The notes below the pieces were generated by a model. That model ran no database searches and was not told the origin of the DNA. It saw only the letters and a list, made by a program, of their open reading frames with translations. Source: Peptoclostridium sp. (GTDB taxonomy: Bacteria > Bacillota > Clostridia > Peptostreptococcales > Peptostreptococcaceae). Taken from it: a stretch of 64,000 bases of DNA. The DNA lies in assembly GCF_009881055.1 (NCBI RefSeq), contig NZ_WXFG01000023.1:1-64000 (forward strand). The letters are read 5' to 3'. Position numbers and translations under genes: made by a program. This document shows positions 14,334 to 22,543 of this stretch, piece by piece. Numbering within the stretch: the stretch's first letter is position 1; each line of letters starts with the position of its first letter.

Positions 14334-17204
14334 TCACTGGTTGGCGTCAATCCATATCGAATATATCTCTTCCGTGTATTTGTTGTATGAAAACTTGACT
14401 GTTTCGCCGCCTTCCGCCAGCATGCCAAACAGCTCCACAGGGTCCATGCCCTCATCCTCTATCTCCATGTAGCCGTCCCGGAATACGAAATCAGCATCCT
14501 CGGCACATGCAAACGACCTCTCATTGCCGTCTACATCGATTACAAAGCACTCCCTTAAATCAGGGTCCACGCTAAGAAGAACACCCTGGGCTATTTTAGC
14601 GTCTGGTTGAGCGCCTAAGTCCTCAACTGCAACAAGCTTTCCATCCTCGATATAGGCCGCCACGAGGTCTCCCTCGTCAAAGCCTTCAACGTTTATGCTC
14701 ATGCCGCCCCCGAAGCCTATGGCGTCGTCCTCTGTCCTGTAGCTTGTACCTTCAATGGATATGTATCGATTGTCTGCAGATGTCAGCTCCCCCGATACGA
14801 ATTCAAGTTCCTCGTCTTCAACTATCTTTATCTTGTCTGATGTTGCTATTTGGAATGCAATAAGTCTTCCAAACAGCATCAGATCCTTGTACTCGTCCTC
14901 AAGCTTGTAGCTTTTGACTCCCTCCGAGCCGTACTCCTGCAGCTCGACGTATTTGTAGTCCCCAAGGCTGAAATTGTCCAAGACGTAGCCCACCTTGGTA
15001 TCCTCCTTGATGCCCTCCAGATTGCTCCAGATGGCCATCATGAGCAGATAGTCGCCGTCCGTATCGGCTATTACCTCGACGTCGCCAACAACCTCTCTGC
15101 CTTTGAATTTGTCCCAGGTAAGGCGCTTGACCTTGTCGGGATCCTGCTCCGAGTAGTCGAAAAACACCGTGTCGGAATCCACCTTGTATGTCTGGCCTCC
15201 TATTTCAACGGAATCCTCGGTGAAATCGTCGCCGGAGTTTATAATGCTTATGTCATCAGTGTATATTATGTTTTCCGAGAAATCGTCGCTGAGATTCTTT
15301 ATGGTGCCTGTGTTTATCTGGGAGTACTTCACTATAGTCCCGACTTCCACTCTGCTTTTAAGGTATTCGTACTCCTCGGAATCCTCAAAGGCAAACACGC
15401 GCTTGGAGCCAGCCTGGGTCAAAAGCTTTATCTCGCCCCGCACGGCATCCCCGTAATCCAGCAGCACGCCGTACTGGTCAATGACAAGGCTGAAGTTGCC
15501 TTCAATATAGATTACGTCATCCGCATAGTTCCTGTATATCTTGACCTTTTGGTTGTAGAATTCATTCAGACTCGATGCTATTGAAGAGCTGCCTTCAGAA
15601 CCGGCTCTTACCCTTTTTCCGCCGTTGTAGGAGTACGCAAAGCTGTCTGCAAGCTGGTATGAATCCGTGACGCCCTTGAGCCTGAAGGTTATGCTTTTGC
15701 CGTTTGAGCCTCCCGACACCCTCTCGAAGGTGCCTTCCGCGTTGTTCCTGAATACGTAGACCGGACTTGTTTTCGTAATCTTGTTCTCATTCCCTACCCT
15801 GAACACGTCGCCGGCCTTAAGCGTACCAAAATCGGCCTTCTGGACGCTTCCTCCCGAAGAAACCACATAGAACTCATAGGCCGCCTTGCTGCCACTTAGT
15901 GTCAAGCTGTCCTCGACTCCTCCTTGCGTATCTATGCACATTACTCTACCTGTCTGCGCATCCAAGCTCTTTACGACAAAATCCCCAGAGTCCCAGGATA
16001 TGAGGTTTGCATACTCCAGCCTTCCTTTTTCAACAACAAAGCTGCCGTACGCATCCTGCACCAGAACGCTTTCATATTCTTCGGAATTCACGTTCTTGCC
16101 GTCTAGCATTATGGTCGAGTCGGAATCCACCTCGATATAGCTTTCCTCTCCTGCAAGCTTTATCATTCCATAAGGCTTCTGGTCGTAAGCATTGTCAACC
16201 GTCTTCATTCCGACCGTTTGTACCGCATTGCCATTGACTGCATTGCTCGGTCTTGGCACATACAGTATGTTCTCGTCCTTGTCCACATATAAAACGAGCT
16301 CCTCACCCGGCTGCATGTAAATGCCGCTTGGATTGGCAAAGATGTATTTTTCTCCGCTTCTTGCCATGCCGCCGTCGAGCTCCGAATCACTCGTGATCTC
16401 GAATTCCATGCTTTCTATGTCAAGGTAGTTCGTCAGCTTCAATAGCCTTGCGCCCCTTACCTGGTATATTCCCCTCTTTTTAGACATGAGCATTCTGCCC
16501 TCGTCATCGCCAAAGAGATACTTTCCATGAAGGGCGTTCCTGACCATGAGAGCCGCATCCCCCCTGCCGAGGGCTGCTGAGTGCTCGCCCTCCGCTCCCG
16601 ATAGTATCCCCAGCTCCGCGGCCTTGGATATGTAGTTGGCGGGCCAGCTGCCCTGTACGTATGAGTCATTGTAGCCAAAGCATCTGACAAGCATTGCCGC
16701 CGCCTGGGCTCTTGTGACGCTCTCCTCGGGCCTGAAGCTTCCATCCTCGAAACCTCTAGTCATTCCCACGCTTACTGCCATGCTCACATAGTGATGCGAC
16801 CACCTGTCCTTTTCCACGTCTGTGAATATCTGCTCACCCTTTGAAAGCAGAGCCTCCTTTTCCAGACCCAGCACGCCCACAAGCAGCTTTGCAAACTCCT
16901 CTCTTGTTATTCCCTGCTCCGGGTGGAATTTGCCGTCTTCCTTTCCGTGTGCAAGACCAAGCCCCATGAGAAAGTCAGCTGCCTCTTGGGCCTTTTCGCT
17001 CACGTCATAAACCGGCTCTTCATTTGCCGGTTCTTCCTGTACCACGGCCTCCTTAGCCACATCCGGCGCTGCCTCTTTCTGCTCCGCAGCCTCCTGTGTT
17101 GTTTCCGACACAGCTTCCTGGCCGTATGACACCTGGCCGAGCATCAGGGCTGTTGTCAATAAAAAGCAAATGGCTGCAGGCTTAATTCTGGTGTTATGTC
17201 TCAC
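14334..17204 (-). CDS. Large SLH-domain S-layer-type protein (paralogue of the main S-layer protein)
   Basis: 956 residues from GTG 17204, with GGAGGG 7-8 nt before; the ATG at 17219 would put the RBS inside the gene. Signal peptide MRHNTRIKPAAICFLLTTAL...VSYG. Three SLH domains follow (residues about 50-100, 105-160, 165-215), with typical pieces KEDGKFHPEQGITREEFAKL, FEDGSFRPEESVTRAQAAAM and GSWPANYISKAAELGIL; these bind pyruvylated wall polymer. The other 700 residues are beta-rich and acidic with no recognised domain. Order and spacing resemble the 944-residue protein at 19437-22271. Its codon use is ordinary, unlike that gene, suggesting lower expression. A minor or alternative S-layer component is the best guess. 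Confidence 0.85.
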   Translation of the reverse strand: MRHNTRIKPAAICFLLTTALMLGQVSYGQEAVSETTQEAAEQKEAAPDVAKEAVVQEEPANEEPVYDVSEKAQEAADFLMGLGLAHGKEDGKFHPEQGITREEFAKLLVGVLGLEKEALLSKGEQIFTDVEKDRWSHHYVSMAVSVGMTRGFEDGSFRPEESVTRAQAAAMLVRCFGYNDSYVQGSWPANYISKAAELGILSGAEGEHSAALGRGDAALMVRNALHGKYLFGDDEGRMLMSKKRGIYQVRGARLLKLTNYLDIESMEFEITSDSELDGGMARSGEKYIFANPSGIYMQPGEELVLYVDKDENILYVPRPSNAVNGNAVQTVGMKTVDNAYDQKPYGMIKLAGEESYIEVDSDSTIMLDGKNVNSEEYESVLVQDAYGSFVVEKGRLEYANLISWDSGDFVVKSLDAQTGRVMCIDTQGGVEDSLTLSGSKAAYEFYVVSSGGSVQKADFGTLKAGDVFRVGNENKITKTSPVYVFRNNAEGTFERVSGGSNGKSITFRLKGVTDSYQLADSFAYSYNGGKRVRAGSEGSSSIASSLNEFYNQKVKIYRNYADDVIYIEGNFSLVIDQYGVLLDYGDAVRGEIKLLTQAGSKRVFAFEDSEEYEYLKSRVEVGTIVKYSQINTGTIKNLSDDFSENIIYTDDISIINSGDDFTEDSVEIGGQTYKVDSDTVFFDYSEQDPDKVKRLTWDKFKGREVVGDVEVIADTDGDYLLMMAIWSNLEGIKEDTKVGYVLDNFSLGDYKYVELQEYGSEGVKSYKLEDEYKDLMLFGRLIAFQIATSDKIKIVEDEELEFVSGELTSADNRYISIEGTSYRTEDDAIGFGGGMSINVEGFDEGDLVAAYIEDGKLVAVEDLGAQPDAKIAQGVLLSVDPDLRECFVIDVDGNERSFACAEDADFVFRDGYMEIEDEGMDPVELFGMLAEGGETVKFSYNKYTEEIYSIWIDANQ

Positions 17205-17545
17205 TATACCACCCTCCATGGACCGCTTAAATAAAATAGCGTATGAAAAATATATTTTGCATTTTAAATAACCACTTTCACTATTCCACTATCTGTATGT
17301 CCACACTGCTTGTATGTTCACATTATACCACAATTATCATTTTTAATAACATGCACGCCATTCTAAGGTTAGTGTTAAGTATTTATGGTCAAATATTTCA
17401 TCTTTCCTTTTAGCTTGATTTTAAGCTTGTGATTCTGTGTGAGAATCGTTTTAAGAAGTTCCTGATCTCAAAAAAGAGAACCGATCTAAGATCGGTTCTC
17501 TTTTGGCTTCAATAGCTTGTCAACTTGGTGCAAGGCACCGTTAAA
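17205..17545. other. Leader and promoter region of the large SLH gene
   Basis: Holds an extended -10 (GTGGTATAAT; ATTATA on the plus strand at 17322-17327), as in the S-layer gene, without a clear -35, plus the terminator 17472-17505 of the next gene. No gene seen. Confidence 0.45.
17472..17505 (-). terminator. Terminator after the 391-residue secreted protein gene
   Basis: AAAAGAGAACCGAT / ATCGGTTCTCTTTT, loop of 6 nt. Perfect 14-bp stem with terminal A/T runs, 41-74 nt after the stop. Confidence 0.85.
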
Positions 17546-18721
17546 TTAAGGGGCTTCAGTAACTGTTGCTATCGCAGTATCAAGAGTGTTTAGTATGCCA
17601 GCTAGCCCGTCGAATTCAGCAGGTGCATTTGCTATGAATTCAGCTACTACTAGATCCGTATTTTCTGGGCTCAGATCATAGTATGCATCGTATACGTAGT
17701 CCGATGTAGCAGTTGGATTAGTAGATCCGACAGCCAGAGAAGCAGGTATGTTGTTTAGTGCTGCCTCAACTGCTACTGCTTGCTCGTTTACTTCTAATGT
17801 AGCTGGGTCATCTACAGTTTCAAGAGCAGTGTTGATTCCATTTATCCACTCAGGCATCTCTTCAATCACTGTTTGCAAACCGTTATTGTGCGAGTGGAAC
17901 ACAAGTCCCCATCTGTTGGCGTCAAATCCAAGATCATCATTTCTAACTGATAGCATGATTTTTGCAACAGCTTCTTTCTCAGTATCAGCTAAAGCTGTAT
18001 AAGTGTCGAATGCAGTTTGAGCACTAGCACTAAGAATTCCAGCATCAGTCATTGCGTTAACGAAAGCCGTTATGGCTGTCTCCATGTCCGCTGGGTTTAT
18101 AGCCGCATTTACATCAACCCTTGCATTTGTGGCGTCTACTACAGCCTGAACCGCTGCCACCGAGCCAGACAGTGGATCTGCAACCGAATCTGCTGCATCT
18201 TGGAAATCACTTATGTCATCAAAATACTCTGCTGCGTTGCCAGGTACAACATTTTCCAAGCCGAGAGCTGCATCCTGGAGCGCGGCGAGCAAATTGGCGT
18301 CAGTAACAGCAGGATCGGCTGGGTCCAGAGCGTCCAGAGCATCCAGAGCCGCAGCTATTTCCGCGTCGTTTTCACCTACAGCATCTCCGTTACCAGCCTC
18401 ATATACAGTGCTCTCACCTGCAGAGTCTATGTATGTTATTTCTGGCCACTGGCCTATTTGCTCTTCTGTTAAAGCTGTGTTTCCAAATATCGTTCTCCAC
18501 TGAGTCATTAGATTGATTTTATAATAGAATTGATTAGTTCCCTGTGGAACTGCGTTTATAGCCTGCTGTATCTCCCCCTTATATGCTGCATCAAACAGAA
18601 GATTAACGTCGTAGGCCTTACTTCCAATAATTATAGATTGCGATGGCACTTCTGCGAATGCTGCACTTCCCATCAACATTGTTGCAACTGTCGCTAATGA
18701 AACTAATTTTTTCAACTTCAT
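17546..18721 (-). CDS. Secreted acidic protein with KAYDVNLLF module
   Basis: 391 residues, ATG 18721 behind GGGGAGGT. Signal peptide MKLKKLVSLATVATMLMGSA, cleavage after AFA. Residues about 24-105 (PSQSIIIGSKAYDVNLLFDA through GQWPEITYID) are almost identical to the 125-residue protein at 18840-19217. Residues 110-391 are very rich in Ala, Asp and Glu with almost no Lys or Arg, helical in look, ending in TVTEAP. No SLH domain, sortase motif or enzyme motif. It lies between the two large SLH genes, so a cell-surface role is likely. Short DNA repeats (CCAGAGC units near 18327-18350) hint at slippage. The function is unknown. Confidence 0.8.
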   Translation of the reverse strand: MKLKKLVSLATVATMLMGSAAFAEVPSQSIIIGSKAYDVNLLFDAAYKGEIQQAINAVPQGTNQFYYKINLMTQWRTIFGNTALTEEQIGQWPEITYIDSAGESTVYEAGNGDAVGENDAEIAAALDALDALDPADPAVTDANLLAALQDAALGLENVVPGNAAEYFDDISDFQDAADSVADPLSGSVAAVQAVVDATNARVDVNAAINPADMETAITAFVNAMTDAGILSASAQTAFDTYTALADTEKEAVAKIMLSVRNDDLGFDANRWGLVFHSHNNGLQTVIEEMPEWINGINTALETVDDPATLEVNEQAVAVEAALNNIPASLAVGSTNPTATSDYVYDAYYDLSPENTDLVVAEFIANAPAEFDGLAGILNTLDTAIATVTEAP

Positions 18722-18839
18722 TTTAACTACCTCCCCAACAATTAAATTTTATTTTACGTGTTATTATTTACCCAAATAACACATCGATAATCATTTTGGG
18801 AGTTTTTTAGTTTTAACAAATGACAAATCGGTTTGCAAA

Positions 18840-19217
18840 CTAATAGATATCCACGACACTGAAAGATTCGCTGTCTGCCTCATCTCCATTGCCTGATTTG
18901 TATATATGCTCCATTCCGACAGCGTCAATATAAGTTATTTCTGGCCATTGTCCTATCTGCTCTGCCGTCAAAGAAGTATTTCCAAATATAGTCCTCCATT
19001 GAGTCATCATATTAATCTTGTAATAGAATTGATTAGTCGCTGGTGGAACTGCATTTATAGCTTGCTGTATTTCCCCCTTGTAAGCTGCATTAAATAAGAG
19101 ATTAACATCATATGCCTTACTGCCTATTATTATTGTTTGAGATGGCACTTCAGCAAAAGCCGGTGCTGTACCCACTAATAAAATAGCAGCCACTAAAATC
19201 ATAATTTTCTTAATCAT
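18840..19217 (-). CDS. Short secreted paralogue with KAYDVNLLF module
   Basis: 125 residues from ATG 19217, which has GGAGGGGTG 7-10 nt upstream; the open frame further upstream is leader. Signal peptide MIKKIMILVAAILLVGTAPA, then the same 85-residue module as the preceding protein (PSQTIIIGSKAYDVNLLFNA, NQFYYKINMMTQWRTIFGNT), and a 20-residue acidic tail. It therefore consists of the module alone. Duplication followed by loss or gain of the acidic domain is the simplest history. The function is unknown; the position suggests the cell envelope. Confidence 0.8.
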   Translation of the reverse strand: MIKKIMILVAAILLVGTAPAFAEVPSQTIIIGSKAYDVNLLFNAAYKGEIQQAINAVPPATNQFYYKINMMTQWRTIFGNTSLTAEQIGQWPEITYIDAVGMEHIYKSGNGDEADSESFSVVDIY

Positions 19218-19336
19218 ATTATCACCCCTCCTGCTTTCCCGCATTTTAAGCATGGAAATATTTTGTAATAATTGACAACAATGCAATCTATCTATATGAT
19301 ACCCCATAAATAAATAAAAAACAAACATCTTGATGC

Positions 19337-19378
19337 GCTTATTTGATAGTGAAATCACTTTCACAAAATCAAATAAGC
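19337..19378. promoter_or_regulatory. Inverted repeat upstream of the short secreted protein gene
   Basis: GCTTATTTGAT (19337-19347) / ATCAAATAAGC (19368-19378) with a nested AGTGAAA/TTTCAC. Lies between the S-layer gene terminator and the next gene. It lacks a T run, so an operator or RNA hairpin is as likely as a terminator. Confidence 0.5.
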
Positions 19379-19397
19379 TTAGATGTATCTATAAAAA

Positions 19398-19423
19398 AAG
19401 GGTAGCCACTAAGGGCTACCCTT
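19398..19423 (-). terminator. Terminator after the main S-layer gene
   Basis: AAGGGTAGCC / GGCTACCCTT with a 6-nt loop, 14 nt after the stop codon; a T run follows on the minus strand. Confidence 0.85.
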
Positions 19424-19436
19424 CTTTCAATTCTAA

Positions 19437-22271
19437 TTAATCAGCAAGAGTTACTTCAAACTCTATGCCAGCTGTATCTACTGCCGGAACAGTTAGAGTT
19501 CCTGTAGCAAGTACAGTTGTTCCATCTGCCGCAAGTATGTTAACAGTTAGAGTTTCCATACCAGCTGTGTTGTAAGTTACTGCTGTGTTTAGATCAGCTA
19601 CAACGCTATTTAGGTCTGGATCTACATTAACTATTTGGAATTTAGCTGCATTTGGTACATCTGAAGCAGTTATAGTTATGTTTGATAGTAGTTCAATATC
19701 AACTGTTGCAGTTGCAGTGTATTCTGGAGCTATGTCTCTAGCTGCATCAAGAAGTTTAACTACTCTTACGTTCTTGCCGTTTTCTACTACGAAGTCAACG
19801 AAGTCGCCTTTAGCAACGTTAGACTTAGACTTCTTGTCGTCTTCATCGTAAACTAGAGTTCCTGTAGTAAGCTTGTATGCAGTAGTATCGCCTACAAGGT
19901 ATACAAAGTCTCCGTCTTTCTTGTCAACTGTACCAGTTACTATGTCGAAGTCTGCAGAAGCACCTTGAACACCAGCATCAGTTATATAAGATACTATTTC
20001 AAGTTCTCCGTCGCTTTGCTTCTTAACTATAGCTACCATTTCATCGTTAGCAGCAGCTTCAGATTTAGAATCAACCACTAGATCTTCAACAGCTCCGCCG
20101 TAGAAGTCAACTGTAGCAGCTTCGTCACCGTTTTGTCTGAATGTGTCAACTATATATACAGCTTCTTCGTCAGAAGTAGACTCAAGTCCTGTGAAGAATA
20201 GAGCTGCATCTATTTCGTTGTTCTCGTCAGCGAATACTACAAACTTAGTATTGGCATTTACATCATCTTCAGCTATGTCAGCCCATTTAACTAGTTCGCA
20301 GTCATCTCTGTCTATTGTTACTGGGTAAGCAGCGTTGTCTGGAGCATTTACAAATACAGATGTTTTTTCATCAACTGAGAAAGTAGTTCCTTCTACAGTC
20401 TTTATAGTATCTTCGCCGAATTCAGTGTCTACAGTGTAAACATCTGCATCAGCAACTTCGTACTTGCCATCTGCTATTTCGCCGTCTTTGTTAAGCTTGA
20501 ACTTAACGAATTCGCCTGCAATAGCCACTTCTGAGTCAGCATCTTCTTCGAATGTGTATGTTACAAGCTTGTCTTCTGATGCAAGGTAAACTCTAACTCT
20601 TTCTCCACCGTCATAGTATTTGTCTACTACTCCGTAAAGAGTGCCAGAAGTTGCCTCAGCGTCAGTCACAAAGTGTATTACTCTTCCAACAACGTCAGTA
20701 ATAGCTGTTACTTTTTCACCGTATACATCTTCTAGGCCAGTTCCGTTGTCGAACTCGTCAGAGTAGCTGTATATGTCATCATTGTTGTTTGATGAGAATG
20801 TAGCGTTTACAACATCGCCAAGCATAGTAAGGTCATAAGTTTTTCCGCCTATAACAGCACTGTCAGCTTTGTATTTGCCAAATTCGCCTTCAATCTTGCT
20901 AGCTTTAACTACTTGAACTATAGCGAAGTCATCTCCATCTATAGTTTGCTCAGTTACGTAAACTACATCGTCAACTGCTATGTCTTCAAAGCTCATAGCT
21001 GCTCTTGTTGTAGCGTTCATTACTTTCATGTCATCAAAATCATCTTCAAGATCAACTGTAAACTCATCATCTGGAGTTCCAGCGCCAGCGCCTACAACGC
21101 CAGTAAGTTCTTTGTTAGTCTTGTCTATTGCAGTTACAACCATACCTGTGTTGTCAGTAGAATCTGCATCGTAAACGTCAGCAAATACTATTTCGTCTCC
21201 ACTTACTATGAATCTTCCGAAGTTTCCATCAGCGAAAGCAGCTTTAGAATCTCCGTTAACGTAAGTTATAGAATCATCAGTTACATCATAGTCGTCATCA
21301 AGAACATATAGAGAAAGAGTATCTCCATCGATTGCATCTACTTGGTCTATTACAGCTTTTTCAGTGCTGTCTTTTTCCATGTAAACTATTTCATCGTCAT
21401 CGTTTACATAAACTTTAACTTTCATACCCATAAGTGCTTCAGTGTCAACGCCAGCTGCAACTTCAACAGCGTTTGACTCGTCATCTTTGTTAAGCTCTTC
21501 GCTTAAAAGTGAAGCATCGTCTTTAGTAGCTATGAAAGCCACTTCGTTAGCGTCTAGAGTATCGTCAAGTCTTTGGTTCTTAGCAAGTCTAAGGTCGCTG
21601 TACTTGTCGATTTCAAGCTTGTCTTCAAGAAGAGTAAGTTGAGTCTCTTCATAAGTTATAACATCTCCGAACTCTTTAACTTTAACTATCTTAGCGTCAA
21701 GAGTGTTGTTAACCATTACTGCAACTGATCCTCTGTCAGCAGTTATGCTGTCAGCTGAGAAGTTAACACCTGAAGTTATTCCAAGACCCGCAGCTTTAGC
21801 TACGTAGTTTCCTGGCCATGTTCCCGGAAGGAACTCATCTTTGTATCCAAGCGCTCTAACAAGCATTGTAAGCGCTTCAGCATATGTAACTTCCTTAGCT
21901 GGTCCGAAAGTTCCATCTGGGTATCCTTTAAGGATGCCTTGTCCAGTAGCTACGTTAACATAGCCAGTAGACCATCTTGTTGCTTCAACATCTGAGAACT
22001 TCGTAGCACCTGTTGCAGCGTTAGCAGCTGTTCCAAGTCCAAGAGCCTCAACAAGAAGCTTAGCAAACTGCTCTCTTGTTACCTTAAGTTCTGGATGGTA
22101 TTTGCCATCCTCCATACCATTAACTATTCCGAATGCTGCAAGTCTTTCAACTGCTTTTACAACTTTGGCATCTTCGATGTCAGCTGTAAGAGTTCCTGCA
22201 GCGAAGCCCATGCTCATGCTTCCAAGTACAAGCGAAAGCACTAGCACTAGCGACACTAGTCTTTTCTTCAT
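19437..22271 (-). CDS. Probable main S-layer protein with three SLH domains
   Basis: 944 residues, ATG 22271 behind a perfect AAAGGAGG. Signal peptide MKKRLVSLVLVLSLVLGSMS...GFA. SLH domains at about 30-80 (MEDGKYHPELKVTREQFAKL), 90-145 (YPDGTFGPAKEVTYAEALTM) and 150-200 (GTWPGNYVAKAAGLGITSGV). The remaining 740 residues are Asp/Glu/Thr/Val-rich beta sequence with no catalytic motif, ending in an Ig-like block. Codon choice is strongly biased (GCT, GTT, ACT, AGA, CTT) and unlike its neighbours, the mark of a very highly expressed gene. Strong promoter (22341-22370), operator-like palindrome and own terminator make a single-gene unit. It should form the paracrystalline outer layer, anchored to pyruvylated wall polymer. 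Confidence 0.9.
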   Translation of the reverse strand: MKKRLVSLVLVLSLVLGSMSMGFAAGTLTADIEDAKVVKAVERLAAFGIVNGMEDGKYHPELKVTREQFAKLLVEALGLGTAANAATGATKFSDVEATRWSTGYVNVATGQGILKGYPDGTFGPAKEVTYAEALTMLVRALGYKDEFLPGTWPGNYVAKAAGLGITSGVNFSADSITADRGSVAVMVNNTLDAKIVKVKEFGDVITYEETQLTLLEDKLEIDKYSDLRLAKNQRLDDTLDANEVAFIATKDDASLLSEELNKDDESNAVEVAAGVDTEALMGMKVKVYVNDDDEIVYMEKDSTEKAVIDQVDAIDGDTLSLYVLDDDYDVTDDSITYVNGDSKAAFADGNFGRFIVSGDEIVFADVYDADSTDNTGMVVTAIDKTNKELTGVVGAGAGTPDDEFTVDLEDDFDDMKVMNATTRAAMSFEDIAVDDVVYVTEQTIDGDDFAIVQVVKASKIEGEFGKYKADSAVIGGKTYDLTMLGDVVNATFSSNNNDDIYSYSDEFDNGTGLEDVYGEKVTAITDVVGRVIHFVTDAEATSGTLYGVVDKYYDGGERVRVYLASEDKLVTYTFEEDADSEVAIAGEFVKFKLNKDGEIADGKYEVADADVYTVDTEFGEDTIKTVEGTTFSVDEKTSVFVNAPDNAAYPVTIDRDDCELVKWADIAEDDVNANTKFVVFADENNEIDAALFFTGLESTSDEEAVYIVDTFRQNGDEAATVDFYGGAVEDLVVDSKSEAAANDEMVAIVKKQSDGELEIVSYITDAGVQGASADFDIVTGTVDKKDGDFVYLVGDTTAYKLTTGTLVYDEDDKKSKSNVAKGDFVDFVVENGKNVRVVKLLDAARDIAPEYTATATVDIELLSNITITASDVPNAAKFQIVNVDPDLNSVVADLNTAVTYNTAGMETLTVNILAADGTTVLATGTLTVPAVDTAGIEFEVTLAD

Positions 22272-22340
22272 GACTTAATCCTCCTTTAATTTGTTTAAAT
22301 ATTTTTGTGCTTCTAGGGTTTTAACCCATTCTACATTGTG

Positions 22341-22370
22341 ATTATACCACCTTCTTTTGTTTTCAGTCAA
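22341..22370 (-). promoter_or_regulatory. Promoter of the main S-layer gene
   Basis: Minus strand TTGACT (plus 22365-22370) and TATAAT (plus 22341-22346), spacer 18 nt, with an extended -10 (GTGGTATAAT). Leader of about 60 nt before the RBS. Confidence 0.75.
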
Positions 22371-22374
22371 CAAC

Positions 22375-22391
22375 GTTACAAAATTTGTAAC
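22375..22391. promoter_or_regulatory. Operator-like palindrome upstream of the S-layer promoter
   Basis: GTTACAAAATTTGTAAC is a perfect 17-nt palindrome just upstream of the -35 box. A further TGTAAC (22397-22402) lies one helical turn away, making an array of half-sites. An activator-binding site is the likely reading from position; the regulator is unknown. Confidence 0.55.
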
Positions 22392-22543
22392 ATTTCTGTA
22401 ACAAAGATTCAGCAGCATAACTTGATGTTTAAGCTACTCATATTATACCGTGAAACTATGCTCAATAAACATTACAAATATATTACATGCTGTTTTTTTA
22501 TTGATAATTATCCACAAAACGTGTTTTTCCATGCATCAAAATA

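Noticed and set aside
14850..15584. Long plus-strand open frame opposite the 956-residue SLH gene
   Set aside because: No RBS; the minus-strand protein has signal peptide and SLH domains over the same DNA.
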